NCBI GenBank assembly: GCA_016802295.1
Contig: JAESIW010000118.1
Span: 567,727-631,726, forward strand
DNA: 64,000 nt
Direction of reading: 5' to 3'
Source of the DNA: Brachionus rotundiformis
Taxonomy: Eukaryota; Rotifera; Eurotatoria; Ploima; Brachionidae
The position numbers and the translations under genes are program-made. Positions 46,203 through 57,550 of this stretch are shown here, one piece after another; positions within the stretch are counted from its first letter, which is position 1; the number at the start of each line of letters is the position of its first letter. The notes under the pieces were generated by a model that saw only the letters and a program-made list of their open reading frames with translations, was not told the origin of the DNA and did not search any database.

Positions 46203-46345
46203 AACAGAAAACAGAGGGTGGTTATTGGAGATAAGTCCTCGGAATAGTTAGAGAAGTATCAAGTGGTGTGCCTCAAGGTTTCATTATATTAATATAAAAC
46301 AAGCCTAAAGCAATTAACACACTATGCAGACTATTTTCAGATGAC
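46203..46345 (+). mobile_element. LINE reverse-transcriptase fragment 1 (CR1/Jockey-like)
   Basis: The translation contains NRKQRVVIGDKSSE, then after a stop and frame change VSSGVPQGFI, then KAINTLCRLFSDDMSLIGVI. These are the RT motifs usually seen as NRxQ, SGVPQGS and FADD. The part between the PQG and FADD blocks is largely deleted. Inactive relic. Confidence 0.75.
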
Positions 46346-46619
46346 ATGAGTCTTATTGGTGTAATTATCCATTGGATATGTTATTATATATTGGTTAAAT
46401 TTTCGTTTGGCTTGTCAAAAAAAACTGATTTTTTTTATCGATCACTCAATTTTTTTAAACTTGTCCTAGACATTGTTTTTACAATTTTTCAACTATTTCA
46501 AATTTTTGAGATATTTTTCTCTATTTGAAGCTTTCAATATTTTATTTGGATTTGTTATCTTTTATAATTTTATAAATCATCTATAGATTCTGTACTTGAC
46601 TCACTTCTCTTTGTTATTT

Positions 46620-46928
46620 TTATTCAGGGGGAGATGTTCTCTGTTTGCGGAAGACTGCAAGATATACTGTAGATTTAATGAAGTAAAAGAAAAGATGAAG
46701 AAAGAGCAATTACAAAACAATATTAATACTCTTCTCGAATGGTACAAGGAATGGTCGATTAATATCAAAATTTGGAAATTTACTTCAGTAGAAAGAATCA
46801 GAAGTTGCAAATCAAGTTTTTAATGGCCAAATTTTAAATGGTTTCAATAACCAATATACCAGTATTATTAAAAAATGTACACAAGCTTTGTTCGATCCCA
46901 TTTTGAATATGCTATCTCGGTAAAGAAT
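46620..46928 (+). mobile_element. LINE reverse-transcriptase fragment 2, cut by the hAT element
   Basis: A second, different RT fragment reads CSLFAEDCKIYCRFNEV (the FADD motif with Asp changed to Glu), then LQNNINTLLEWYKEWSINI. Near 46890 it reads FVRSHFEYAIS, a block normally followed by VW. It breaks off at the left end of the hAT element. It is a separate insertion from fragment 1, since both carry the FADD motif. Confidence 0.7.
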
Positions 46929-46986
46929 AGTGTTGGACGCGGACAGAGCTAACCGGTCGAAATACGTGCGGTTCATCGCGGTTTTT

Positions 46987-47330
46987 GGCCCGTTTATTTT
47001 GGCGGGCTAATTTTTGGCCCGTTTAATAACCGTTTAAAAATAAACGGGCGGTCCAAGAAACCGTTCCAATTTTGGCGGGCGAACTCTGGCCCGTTTATTT
47101 TGGCGGGCTAATTTTTGGCCCGTTTAATAAACGTTTAAAAATAAACGGGCGGTCCAAGAAACCGTTCCAATTTTGGCGGGCGAACTCTGGCCCGTTCATT
47201 TTGGCGGGCTAATTTTTGGCCCGTTTAATAAACGTTTAAAGATAAACGGACGGTCCATGAAACCGTTCCAATTTTGGCGGGCGGACTCTGGCTCGTTTAT
47301 TTTGGCGGGCTAATTTTCGGACCAAAATAT
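46987..47330 (+). repeat. 101-bp subterminal tandem repeats of the hAT element (left end)
   Basis: The unit GGCCCGTTTATTTTGGCGGG... starts at 46987, 47088, 47189 and 47290, an exact period of 101 bp, with very few changes between copies. Each contains several CCCGTTTA / TAAACGGG inverted pairs. Likely transposase or host-factor binding sites. An (AT)n run follows at about 47328. Confidence 0.9.
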
Positions 47331-47970
47331 ATATATATATAAACCGTTATAAAAAAAATTAAAGGTAATTAAATTAATTTATTATTCTATAAAAAGTAGT
47401 TTTTTATAAAAAAAAAGTAAATTCAAAAATTCTTATAAAAATTTTTATACTCATTTTCAGAACTTAAAATAATTTAATAAAATTTAAAAAATACTTAAAA
47501 TTTTTATTTTGATTTAGAATTTCCTTTTACTTTGATTTATATACAAACAAATAATCAACCTATATTATGTAAAATATTCAAAATAGCAAATATTTTTAAA
47601 TTCAAATTATTATTTATCATTATTTGAAGAGAATTTAGACAAATACTTTTTAAAAAGGACATTTAAAAAATGATAAATAATCAATAAAAATAAGTTTGGG
47701 TCAAAAATGGTCGATTCAAATTTTTTATATGATTTATTGACCCATCATTTTAAACAAATAAAAATAAAATGAAACTACTAAAATAATTTAGGGTCTCAAA
47801 AATTCAACATTTAATGAAAGATTCAAATAAATTTTAAATTTTAAAAGAATATGTTGAATTGCAATAAAAATAAAATATTTATTTTTTCATTTTCGCAAAA
47901 AACATTTGAGCAAGATTGAGCGCTTGAAATTTGTTCACAAATTTTACTTTGCTTTAAAATTCTCATCCTA

Positions 47971-48035
47971 GAAAGGATCGAACCCTATACTTTTGCGTTT
48001 GATATATACTTCGCTTACCACCGCACTATACTGAC
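47971..48035 (-). pseudogene. tRNA-like relic 1
   Basis: The minus strand has an A-box-like TAGTGCGGTGG and a perfect B box GGTTCGATCC at tRNA spacing. The 3' acceptor strand does not pair with the 5' end and the anticodon arm is unclear. A tRNA-derived pseudogene is more likely than a working tRNA. Confidence 0.45.
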
Positions 48036-48140
48036 TTTTATAAAAAAATATTTATCTATATTTTTAAATGCACTAAAATCTAATTATGAAAATAAATCTA
48101 AATGTTGAATTTTGAAAATTAAAAAATTTTTTTGTAACAA

Positions 48141-48205
48141 TGGAGGATCGAACCCTCTACCTTTGTATATTATGCACATCACTTTAACCATTGAGCTATT
48201 TCGAC
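48141..48205 (-). pseudogene. tRNA-like relic 2
   Basis: The minus strand has A box TAGCTCAATGG and B box GGTTCGATCC with a good T-arm stem (GAGG/CCTC). The acceptor stem does not close and the anticodon stem is poor. It lies 170 bp from relic 1 in the same orientation inside the hAT element. Confidence 0.5.
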
Positions 48206-48419
48206 TTACATTTAATATATGTTCAATTATTAAATTTAATTAATTTATTTAATTGATAAAAGATCAAAGTCCAAAGATAATTTAGACATATTTTAAATTT
48301 GATAAATGACTTGGCAAAATTGAAAAATAAAAAGAAAACATTACTTTCAAAATTAATAATTAAATCAATTTTGGATAGTTCAAATAAAAAATATTGAGCT
48401 ATCAAAAATAGAAATAAGA

Positions 48420-49330
48420 TTTAATAATCCTGCTTCCTGCTTGTAAAGCTAATTTTCAAGTAGGATTCAAGGCTTTATCTCCTACTCAATTAGTAGGCGA
48501 CACCATAGTAAGGGTCGGGTAACGTCAAAATTACCAAGTTCTTACTCATATCGTACTGGTCATCTTAAAACGCCATTTTTCTAATGGCTACCAGTCTTTA
48601 CTGCTTTTGTCAGTTTTTAAAAGAGGTTGATTTGGATATCACTCGCCCGGGTCGAAGCGGTCTTTCCGATTAGACCCTCACGAGTTGAGTCAGCGAGGCT
48701 ATGTTGTCATGGAGACAGATAGCTAATGATGCTGGCGATGACCTCTTTGCCTATTCATAGTGATAGTTTGGATGCGATCACTATGGTGGGGTTATAAAGA
48801 TTGACAAAAGAGTTCTTTATACGTTTGCGCCTAAAAAGGGTTCCCGTGGGACGGAATCCTTAAATATATATTTAAACTGCGGGGTGCCATTTTCTAATTA
48901 AACTAGATCTCTACATCATGCTATGGACATATTCATTATGACTATGTATCGGATAGCATGAAATAGAGTAAATAGTTTATTAGGGATGGCATCGTGATGA
49001 GCGCAGTATGGAAATGGCATGATTTATGGTATGGAATGGATGAATGATTGGTATGGATGTCTGCAATGTTTTTGATGGAATTTTCGATGGAGAGGACTTT
49101 TGGATATGGAGAATTCGATCATTTTACCATTGTTTCTTTTTTTCTCTCTTGTTATGTTAAGTAGTGTTAAGAATTATTAGTTTAATTAATCAAAAAAAAG
49201 CTTGCACATTTGTAATTCGGACTTAATACGCGCAGTCCGATACCTGTTAGGCTATTCTGACCGTATAATGGGCTATACTATTCATTTTCTATAGCCACGC
49301 AAGCTTTCACATCTTTTGTATTTTAGCTAA
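48420..49330. other. GC-richer non-coding segment nested in the hAT element
   Basis: About 900 bp that differs in composition from the rest of the element, with no coding frame. Its right end carries AAGCTTGC (49199) and GCAAGCTT (49306) as an inverted pair around a GC-richer core. It may be a nested non-autonomous insertion. I cannot assign a family. Confidence 0.35.
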
Positions 49331-50004
49331 AGGTATCGTTTATACAATCAATTTATTTTAATCGATTCGAAAAATCAATCAAACAAGCAATTTTTTCTAC
49401 TTATTTTATTAAAAAATAATATAAAAGCTAAGATTTTTTTAAAATTATTCACAATTTATTGTATTATTAACTCAATTAATATTTTTTTTAAATAAACTTC
49501 AAAATAAAAAATTTTAATTTTTATTTGCTTATTTGATTTAAAAAAATTCGCTTCATTTGATCTTAATTGATTCAAATGACTAAAAATCTTTACTAAGGGT
49601 CAATTAATTTTTAGTTGAACATAAATTTGACTAAATTAAAAACTTTTTTGTTAAATCATTATTTTGTTTATAAATATATAAATTAGATTTATTTAAATCG
49701 AATTTAATTCTCTTAATTAATTGATTCATCTATAGTTTATTTATAATTTCTTCAAAACCAAATTAAGTAGGCCGTAGCGTGCCTATTATTTAGACTAGAA
49801 CTTAAAATATATATTTATTTTTTCAAAAATTTCGGTTATTATTATGTGAGTTTTACTTCTATTAATTAATTTATTTTAAAAAATCTTTCATTTCAATTTT
49901 TAAATAAAAATTTTAAATCACGACATTTAAGATAAAAAAAATTACTTTTAGACTTAAATTTGAAATTAAAATTAATAATTTATCAATCAAAATTTTTCTC
50001 GAAA

Positions 50005-52134
50005 ATGTCACTTCAAAAATTAACAAGATCTGAATCTACTAATGTTAATGATTCACAAGAAAAACGACTTCGAAGTTTAGAACCATGTTCAAGTGTGCAT
50101 ATTTTCGAAAATGAAGATCTAGTTACTGAGCAAGTTCTTAATCTATCATTTAATGAAGATAATAATTCTCAGACAGTTTTACCTGTTTTATCCGAGTATG
50201 AAGATGATGACGAGACTGGTCGGAGGAAAAAGACATCGAAATGTTGGGATTATTTTCAATTGAAAAAGCTTAAAAAAGATTTCATTGGAAAGACAAATGA
50301 AAAAGGTGAAATTTTGCCAAATCGCATAGTCAAATGCATGTTTAAAACAAGTAATGATATTTGTAATTTGGAATTTGCCCATAATGACAATTCAACTGGC
50401 ACAATGCTCCGTCATTTGGACAATAAACATGGTATGAAATTATCTCAAAAAATTGAAAACAATCAAAGGGACACAGATCCATCTTATCTTCTCCTTATGT
50501 TTATTATCACTGCAAGTCTACCTTTTCGTTGCGTTGATAATCAATTCTTCAAGCTATTTTGTAATTATTTAAATCCTAATTTTAAACTTCCAACACGGAA
50601 AGACCTTTCGGAATTATCAAGTTTTTATTTCGATAAACAAAAAAAGCTCTCTGTAACAAAACTTAACAATGTAAAACATATAAGTCTTACTACCGATTGT
50701 TGGACATCTGTGCAAAATTTTTCTTATATTAGCTTAACCGCTCATTTTCTCGACGAAAAACTTAATCTTCAGTCAATGTTATTGGCTGTTCGGCATATGC
50801 TAGGTGGTCATTCAGCTAAGAATCTGGCTGAAAATATAACTTGCCTACTTCATGAGTTTTCAATTCATGATAAAATTAAATTTATTACAACAGACAATGT
50901 TAACTCAATGATTCAAATGTCTAAACATCTTGACATGGATAGAATACCGTGTATAGGCCATTTATTAAATTTGATTGTTTCAAACTCTTTGAAAGTTTTT
51001 AAACAGAAATTAATCGGAAATGAGGAAAATAGTTACTTTGTAAGTGCGAATAAAACATCTCAAAATATGGAACAATCTGAAAAACAAAGACTTGATGAAT
51101 CCGTCATTCTGCTTATAAATTTACATAATGAACAATTTAGTATTTTTTCACAAGCATTAGAGAAATGTAGCTCAATCGCTTCATATTATAATCATTCAAC
51201 GACTATGAAAGAAGAATTGATCAAAAAGCAAAGAGAAAACGGTGAAAAAGTGCTTTCAATCGTCCAACAGGTAGTAACACGATGGAATAGTACATTTTTG
51301 ATGATTGAGAGTATAATCAAAAATCACGAATCGCTTAATTTAATCTTATCAAAAGAACAAAAACATAAACATTTACAACTTAAATCAATTGAAGTGGAAA
51401 TTCTTGAAGAAGCAATGTTGGTTTTACAAACATTTTATAATATAACTGAAGATATTTCATCTGAGTTCTCAACTACCTCAAGTTTAATTATTCCTGCTTT
51501 TACAACTTTAATAAAAGCTTGTGAGATAAATTTAGAAGAAAAAGCGTTTTCAATTGGTTTTAAAGAATTGATTAAACTATATTTAGATTTTTATATTGAA
51601 AAATATAATATATTTCAAAACAATCACCTTATTCTAGCATCTTTTCTAAATCCAAGATACAAGAAATTTTCTAGCTCTAAGGAAACGCAAAAAATTATCT
51701 TTGTCGAGAAGGCGGAAAAGCAGATTAGAGACACTATTTTAGATTTCAAGGAAGTAATTAATTTGACAAATACATTGAAAAACAATTCACCATATGATGT
51801 AAGATCAAAGCAAAGAAAAGGAGTTCAAATGAGTGACTCATCGGATGAAGAAAATGAAATTGAGATAAATTGGCGAGCAGTGAAAAAAGAAATCACAAAT
51901 TATAAATTAGAACCAAAAACAAATAAATTGTCAGAATTTTGGAAAAATAACAAGAGCAAATATCCAATTCTTTTCGAATATTTTAAATGTTATGCAACTG
52001 CTCAAGCCACAAGCACACCCTCTGAAAGAATATTTTCAAGGACTGGCTATCAAATTTGGGACAGAAGAAACAAGATTTCACCTGAAAAAGTTGAAAAAAT
52101 TATGTTTTTGTATGAAAATTATGATTTAGATTAA
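50005..52134 (+). CDS. hAT transposase, full length, BED finger plus hAT dimerisation domain
   Basis: An open frame of about 709 residues from the Met at 50005 (another in-frame Met lies at 49960). A BED-type zinc finger spans roughly residues 60-140, with a C...C...H...H pattern in KCMFK...CNLEF...MLRHLDNKH. The catalytic core includes LTTDCWTS (first Asp), FITTDNVNSM (second Asp region) and CIGHLLNLIV, and later a WNSTFLM block. The C-terminal hAT dimerisation domain has LSEFWKNN, YPILFEYFKCYATAQATS, PSERIFSRTG and RRNKISPEKVEKIMFL. All landmarks are present and no stop interrupts them, so recent activity is possible. It moves DNA by cut and paste, acting in the nucleus. It is flanked by terminal repeats at 46929 and 53113. 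Confidence 0.93.
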   Translation: MSLQKLTRSESTNVNDSQEKRLRSLEPCSSVHIFENEDLVTEQVLNLSFNEDNNSQTVLPVLSEYEDDDETGRRKKTSKCWDYFQLKKLKKDFIGKTNEKGEILPNRIVKCMFKTSNDICNLEFAHNDNSTGTMLRHLDNKHGMKLSQKIENNQRDTDPSYLLLMFIITASLPFRCVDNQFFKLFCNYLNPNFKLPTRKDLSELSSFYFDKQKKLSVTKLNNVKHISLTTDCWTSVQNFSYISLTAHFLDEKLNLQSMLLAVRHMLGGHSAKNLAENITCLLHEFSIHDKIKFITTDNVNSMIQMSKHLDMDRIPCIGHLLNLIVSNSLKVFKQKLIGNEENSYFVSANKTSQNMEQSEKQRLDESVILLINLHNEQFSIFSQALEKCSSIASYYNHSTTMKEELIKKQRENGEKVLSIVQQVVTRWNSTFLMIESIIKNHESLNLILSKEQKHKHLQLKSIEVEILEEAMLVLQTFYNITEDISSEFSTTSSLIIPAFTTLIKACEINLEEKAFSIGFKELIKLYLDFYIEKYNIFQNNHLILASFLNPRYKKFSSSKETQKIIFVEKAEKQIRDTILDFKEVINLTNTLKNNSPYDVRSKQRKGVQMSDSSDEENEIEINWRAVKKEITNYKLEPKTNKLSEFWKNNKSKYPILFEYFKCYATAQATSTPSERIFSRTGYQIWDRRNKISPEKVEKIMFLYENYDLD

Positions 52135-52940
52135 AAATAAACTTAAGTATTTTAACAAATAAATGAAATTAAACCAAATATTTTTTTCAATAATAGTAAA
52201 AATTAATAACATCATTTAAAAAATTATAAAATAAATAAAGAATAAATAAAAAGGTAAGATAAAATTAAAAAACACATTCATAACTTTAAGTAGGCTCTAA
52301 AAAATCAAATTTTTTGATTATATATTAATTTTTTTTTATTTTTTCTGAGATCCGATTTTATTCTAAACGATGTGAAAATCAGCATAAGTTTTAAAATACT
52401 CATAGTCTTTAAAATTGTTATTTTCTAAATTCTATAAAAAAATAAATGGCCGAAATACTAAGAGGAAATAAATTTTCGCACATAAATAATAGTTTTCCTT
52501 TAATTTTTTAATCAATTAAGCTTCAAATATTTGAAAAATAGTTTTCTGTGATCGATCTTCATATTTAATTATTCTAACATATCATTAAAACAAATCACAC
52601 AGTAAAAAATTGAAAGTTAGAGTTTTTTTATTCTGAATAGGAATAGAAAATCTTCTTTTTTAAACTTATTTAAAGACGTGAATGTTCTAAAATAAACAGG
52701 CGGCAAAAAAGCCGGCAAAAATATAAAAATATAAACCAATTTAAAAAAATACTACGATAAAAAAGTACCAACGACTAAAAATAACAAAAAGTTTCAATTT
52801 ATTTTTTATCTATTTATAAAATAAATATTTTTTAAATAAAATTTTTTTTCGTAGATTTTTTTTAATTTTTTTTTCTAATTAAAAAACATTTTTTTTTTAA
52901 ATAAATATATTAAAAAAGCTTAATTTTTTATTTATTTCCT
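52135..52940. other. Non-coding 3' part of the hAT element
   Basis: AT-rich sequence after the transposase stop. No further gene seen. Confidence 0.5.
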
Positions 52941-52943
52941 GTT

Positions 52944-53113
52944 TTTTGGCCGCCCGTTTATTTTTAAACGGTTATTAAACGGGCCAAAAATTAGCCCACC
53001 AAAATAAACGGGCCAGAGTCCGCCCGCCAAAATTGGAACGGTTAATACGGTCACGGTCACGGTTTTTAAAATTTTTGGCCAGTTTATTGTCCGCTTGCAC
53101 GGACACCAACACT
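52944..53113 (-). repeat. Right subterminal repeat and terminal inverted repeat of the hAT element
   Basis: Read on the minus strand, this segment repeats the left-end 101-bp unit once, preceded by a GACCGTGACCGT-type direct repeat and the terminal AGTGTTGGTGTCCGTGC. The asymmetry, with one unit here against about 3.4 at the left, is clear. Confidence 0.85.
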
Positions 53114-53119
53114 AATAAT

Positions 53120-54075
53120 AACTGATTCAATAGAATATTTTTGTATTATCTAGACAAATTCAACATGTTTTTAACTATTATTCATATTTATTGCCTGTAT
53201 ATATGTACATTTAATAATAATCAACTACAATGGTGAAATATATTCAAATTAGTATCGAAATAATTTTTTTTCTTGAAAATAAAGATTATTTTCTATAAAT
53301 ATTATTTAAATACATAAAAATAAGTAAAATATTAAAAATAAATTTATATTCAGGACATTAACTAAATATTGAAGGCTATAATAATTTTTTATCTCTTTAA
53401 TATATCATAGACTGAATTTTTACACCAATAAGAATAAAGATTTTTCAACTAAAAAAGTATTTAATTATTATATCATTAAATATGATATTAACTGATTCAA
53501 TTAACTATTTTTGTATGATTTAGACAAATGCAAAATGATTTTGAGTTTAATTAACATTTATTGCCTGTTTAAATGTTCAATTTATTATAATCGACTACAA
53601 AGGTGAAATATATTCAAAAAAGTATCGAAATAATTTTTTTTCTTGAAAATAAGGATTTATATCCTTAAATATTCTTTAAATTCATTGAAATAAGTAAAAT
53701 AATGAGAATAAATTTAAATTCAGGGCATCAACTAAATTTTAAAAGCTCTAATAATATTTTATTCTCTAAATATATCATAAATTGAATATTTACACCAAAA
53801 AGAACCAGTATCTTTTAACCAAAATAGTTTAAATATATTTAGAGAATTAAAAGATAATGAACCGATTTAATAGACCATATTTGTTTGATTTAGACTAATT
53901 CAACATGATTTTGACAAAATTTATCATTTACGGTTTATTTAAATATTCAATAAATGAAAATAAACGATATTTGTTCAAAAATTTAAAATTGAATCGAAAT
54001 AATATTATTTCTTAGACAATAAAGATTATTTTCTTTAAAGATTTCTTAAAATATTTTTAAATAAGTAAAACGAAT
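53120..54075. repeat. AT-rich tandem satellite, unit 370 bp, about 2.6 copies
   Basis: Blocks starting AACTGATTCAAT (53120), AACTGATTCAAT (53490) and AACCGATTTAAT (53860) are each followed by the same order of motifs (TTTAGACAAAT, TATTGCCTGT, AATCGACTACAA, TATCGAAATAATTTTTTTTC, TTTACACCAA). The period is exactly 370 bp and the third copy is truncated near 54075. The copies have diverged, so the array is older than the 345-bp satellite. It starts directly at the hAT right end. Confidence 0.88.
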
Positions 54076-54709
54076 CAGGGGTTGTGAAGTTCATTTCAAT
54101 TCAACAAAACAAAAACTTTAAAATAGGTTGATTTTTTTTAAAACTTTTGATTTAACCAAATTTAAGCAAGATTGCTCGATATTTTCTGATATTTTTAAAA
54201 ATTTTAATACGAGGAAGCGTTATCTACTGATTAAAATTATAAATGTTAAGTTAGTTTATTTGAGTAAGTTTTAGTTTTTGATGAAAGAATAAATTTTTTG
54301 TTAATTTTTTCAAAATAATTTCCTTTTTAATTTCAAATTTATTTTTTTGTACCAAAATTTTTTTAAAATAATGATAAATTTTTGAAATTACAATCGTTTT
54401 TATTAAATTATTTGACAAATCTATAGAAAAGTTCACAAAAATTATAAATATCACTCTTCTTTACTTCTTCACTTGTTTAAGAGCTTATATACATTTATAC
54501 ATGTCATTTTGGAATAATTTAAGTAAAAATAAATGTGATTTCTGAAGGAAAGAGAATTATTGCCTTGGCATTCCATCAAAGGTATTGAAAACAGCTCTGA
54601 TTCGCGACCAAATTGTGTTTTGAAAGATTCTGACATTTGAAATTGTCAATTCAAAAAATAAACTTAGTAAAATATATTTTTTTTTTTTTTCCTTTGGTAT
54701 CAATTGACG
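54076..54709. other. Intergenic AT-rich DNA
   Basis: No supported feature between the 370-bp satellite and the MULE-like remnant. Confidence 0.4.
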
Positions 54710-56230
54710 TCATCTTGGATTTTTAAAAATCAATGCAATCTTTTCATAAAAATGTTTAAACTTCATCAATAGATAATTGTAATATGGAATGACGAATTCG
54801 CTTGTAAAAAGTAGGCGTTTAAATTTTAATCTTTTATTGATGTCTATGATGTAATTTCTGAAATATCCGAACCATGATTCAAAAGGGTTATTTGGTAAAC
54901 GTGTAAGACGAGATTTTTGAGGAAAATTTTCTTTTTCCAAAGAAATTAAGACACCACTCCATAAAGGAACTAAGTGAATCCTTTTTTCTATAATTTTCAT
55001 TTAAATTGGGTTGTAAAATTCATTAGTTTTAATAGTTTGATCTTTGGCTTTGCTCGAAGTATTTTAAAAATGGTAAATCAAGAATATAATTTTTGGATGG
55101 ATCAATTTGGAAATAAAATTTTTCTTTCTCAGATTCTTTTGTTGTAATCAAAAATTTTCGATCAAATCGATCGATCGATCTTTTAAAGAGTTCATTCAAC
55201 CAGTCATAATTCCTGATACTAATCTCTTTATTCATTCTAACAAGGGAATGAAGTATTGACCTAGAAAATTGCGGTTGACAAAATATAGTTACCATGTCTT
55301 CCAGATTCTGATTGAATTCCTTAATCGAGGTTGAATTTTGAAGCATAAAAGCAATGAATAAATGCTGCCCACATTTTATCGTTAATTTCACCTTTCGTTA
55401 TATTCACATCGTCAAGATCATAGATTATTAACTTTAAAAAATTAATTGAACATATGTAAATTTTTGTTTTCAAATATTTCGAAAAGGTAGATTTTGAATT
55501 ATATCACAATTTAAAATGATTCCTAATCGTGCGATAATTTATCCCTAATATTTGCCCAACTAAAGTCTGTTACAACTATCTTTGGATAAAAATCTGGTTT
55601 TATTTTCTTAAATGATGATGTAATTTTTAAAAGGTTTATATATATATTTGTTGTGTCGTTTTCTGCTACGGGAATCAATGATTAAGTTATAGGATCATAA
55701 CTTAAGATAAAATTATGCAGTGGCTTTTTCGGTTGAAAATAGTAGAAATAAATTTTCCGAATCCGTCAAAATGCCAGACTGGATTGTGTTTTTTAATTGT
55801 ATCCCACATCCTAATTTGAATTTCAGAAAATATTTTAATTGAAAAAGGTGTAATAGATATTTCTTGAATGAAACGGTTTATCCCTTTTTTACAGTTGCTC
55901 TTTACTAGAAGGTCAAATGATGATTTCAATGCATCTGCATCTGATCTCACCACATTGAATAATTTATTTCTATGTGTATAATCACTTGAGATCTTCCTTA
56001 TAACTGAATAATAAATCGTTTGATCAGTTTTGTTATGATTTGGGCTCTAAAGTTAGAAATACCCATTGATTTTATTTTTTCAGACATCAATTTTCTTTTA
56101 TCGCCTGTAATTCGTTTGCTTTTTAAATTAACGACATTAGATTTGTGATATATTTTATAGTTTTCCATGTTGGTTTTCATCTGATCCATTTCGTACAATG
56201 GATTAGACAGTCTGAAAGAGTTATCGCATG
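54710..56230 (-). mobile_element. Degenerate MULE-like transposase
   Basis: Minus-strand frames in order from 56230 to 54710 read as a decayed Mutator-type transposase: an N-terminal Lys-rich part (SKRITGDKRKLMSEKI), NPVWHFDGFGKF (56 kb side, first catalytic region), then FYPKIVVTDFSWANI near 55580, then a long helical part with CGQHLFIAF, and finally LPNNPFESWFGYFRN near 54880, the motif usually seen as TNN.(V/I)E.WF..LK. Stops and frameshifts separate the blocks, so it is inactive. Several 60-120 codon open pieces are fragments of this one gene. Confidence 0.7.
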
Positions 56231-56852
56231 ATATGCAAGTAAAATCTCATTACATTTGTTTTATACCTTTTTGTATCTCTTTTCCACATAGTGTGTAAAA
56301 AAAGCGAATCAACTAAAAAATAAGCACCAAGAATAAACAGACAAGCCATCCCCAAGGTGTGTTTTCTCAACTATATGAGCCGACGAGTTCACATGGCGTA
56401 AAATTTTTCTCAATCAAAAATTGCACTGATTTATCGATAATTAAAAATTAATGTTGGCTCTCCTTTTTCTTTTTCGACTCATTCATATTAATACTTTTTT
56501 CTATTAAATAATTATACAAATACATATAAAAACTTAATAAAGTTTAATTTGACCATTATTTTTTAAACTGGAAAATTTCTTTTTTAATTAAAAGAATAAA
56601 ATTCATTTTTAGTTAAAAGCTAATTTATAAGCTCATTAATAATATTTAATTTAATAGTAATTTTTACATTTATATCCAAAAGATCCGGTTTGAATCAATG
56701 CATTTCATTGAAAGCTTTTTTAAATATACTAGATCTAATACTCTTTCGCTTTTAAATTATTTTATTTTTTTGATATTAAATCGATTAAAATATTAGGGCC
56801 ATAACCAAGTAAATTTTATTTAAAAAATAAAAACACAATTTTTTAGAATTTT
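56231..56852. other. Intergenic AT-rich DNA
   Basis: No supported feature. Confidence 0.4.
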
Positions 56853-57550
56853 TTAATATGTATTGCAAGCATTCTGAAGTAAAGTGTTTCCTTCATTCAC
56901 AACAACCTTCTTTACAAAGTAATTGCACTTGCTTGGCATAATCAATTTTTCATTGACTTTCTTTTCGTATTCTTTTTTTAAAGAATCCGAAAAGTAAACT
57001 GCCGAAGCACTTTCCCATGAACTTAAATAATTAAATGATTAAATTTTGTTTTTAAAAGCAAAGAAAAAATGAAATTACTCTGAAAATTAAACACAATTTA
57101 CTTCCTTTCATTGCAACTTTAACAACATCTTACATTTTCAACTCCATTTCCTAATATTTCTGAAACCTTATTAAAAAATTGATTAAAAATATTAAATATT
57201 ATAAAAATATTTGAAAATTACTTCGTAAGCCGCATCTTCTATCACTGAATCTTTGTTTGTTTGGGTCGATGTCACTTTCTTGAAGCAGATTCTCATCTTA
57301 CAATTTATAAATAATTCTTAAAAATATATTATAAATTAAGTTTCACTTTGATAATCTGTTTTGGAACGAACTCTTTTTTCTCTAATAAATCCGCTAAAAA
57401 TTTTTCAATAAATTAAAATAAGTAAAAATAATGTTTTAACTTTACTCTGTTTTGAAAAGCAAAGTTTGTGTTCCAACGGATCCAATTGAATAAAACAAGC
57501 CATATGCAGCCACCGGTCAAAAGATTGACAAAAATTTGAACCATCTTCAT
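56853..57550 (-). pseudogene. Possible small multi-exon gene or its remnant, family unknown
   Basis: Several GC-richer patches on the minus strand look like short exons separated by AT-rich introns. The first (57550 to about 57441) encodes a signal-anchor-like start (MKMVQIFVNLLTGGCIWLVL). Middle pieces include FIREKRVRSKTDYQ and TSTQTNKDSVIEDAAYE, followed by VSEILGNGVEN. A last piece (57021-56853) reads SWESASAVYFSDSLKKEY and ends NACNTY before a stop. Acceptor and donor dinucleotides are present, but I could not find one set of splice phases that keeps all pieces in frame. Either the model is wrong or the gene is decaying. A further exon-like patch with a good acceptor lies at about 57740-57820. 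Confidence 0.3.

Larger units (their letters stand above)
46929..53113 (+). mobile_element. hAT-superfamily DNA transposon, about 6.2 kb
   Basis: Begins AGTGTTGG (46929) and ends CCAACACT (53106-53113), short terminal inverted repeats of hAT type. GC-rich subterminal blocks of the same sequence family lie at both ends in inverted orientation, three to four tandem copies at the left and one at the right. It encodes an uninterrupted hAT transposase (50005-52134). The flanking bases do not show a convincing 8-bp target duplication, so one end may have been rearranged. The interior 47330-49950 is non-coding and holds two tRNA-like relics and a GC-richer segment at 48420-49330. Confidence 0.8.
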
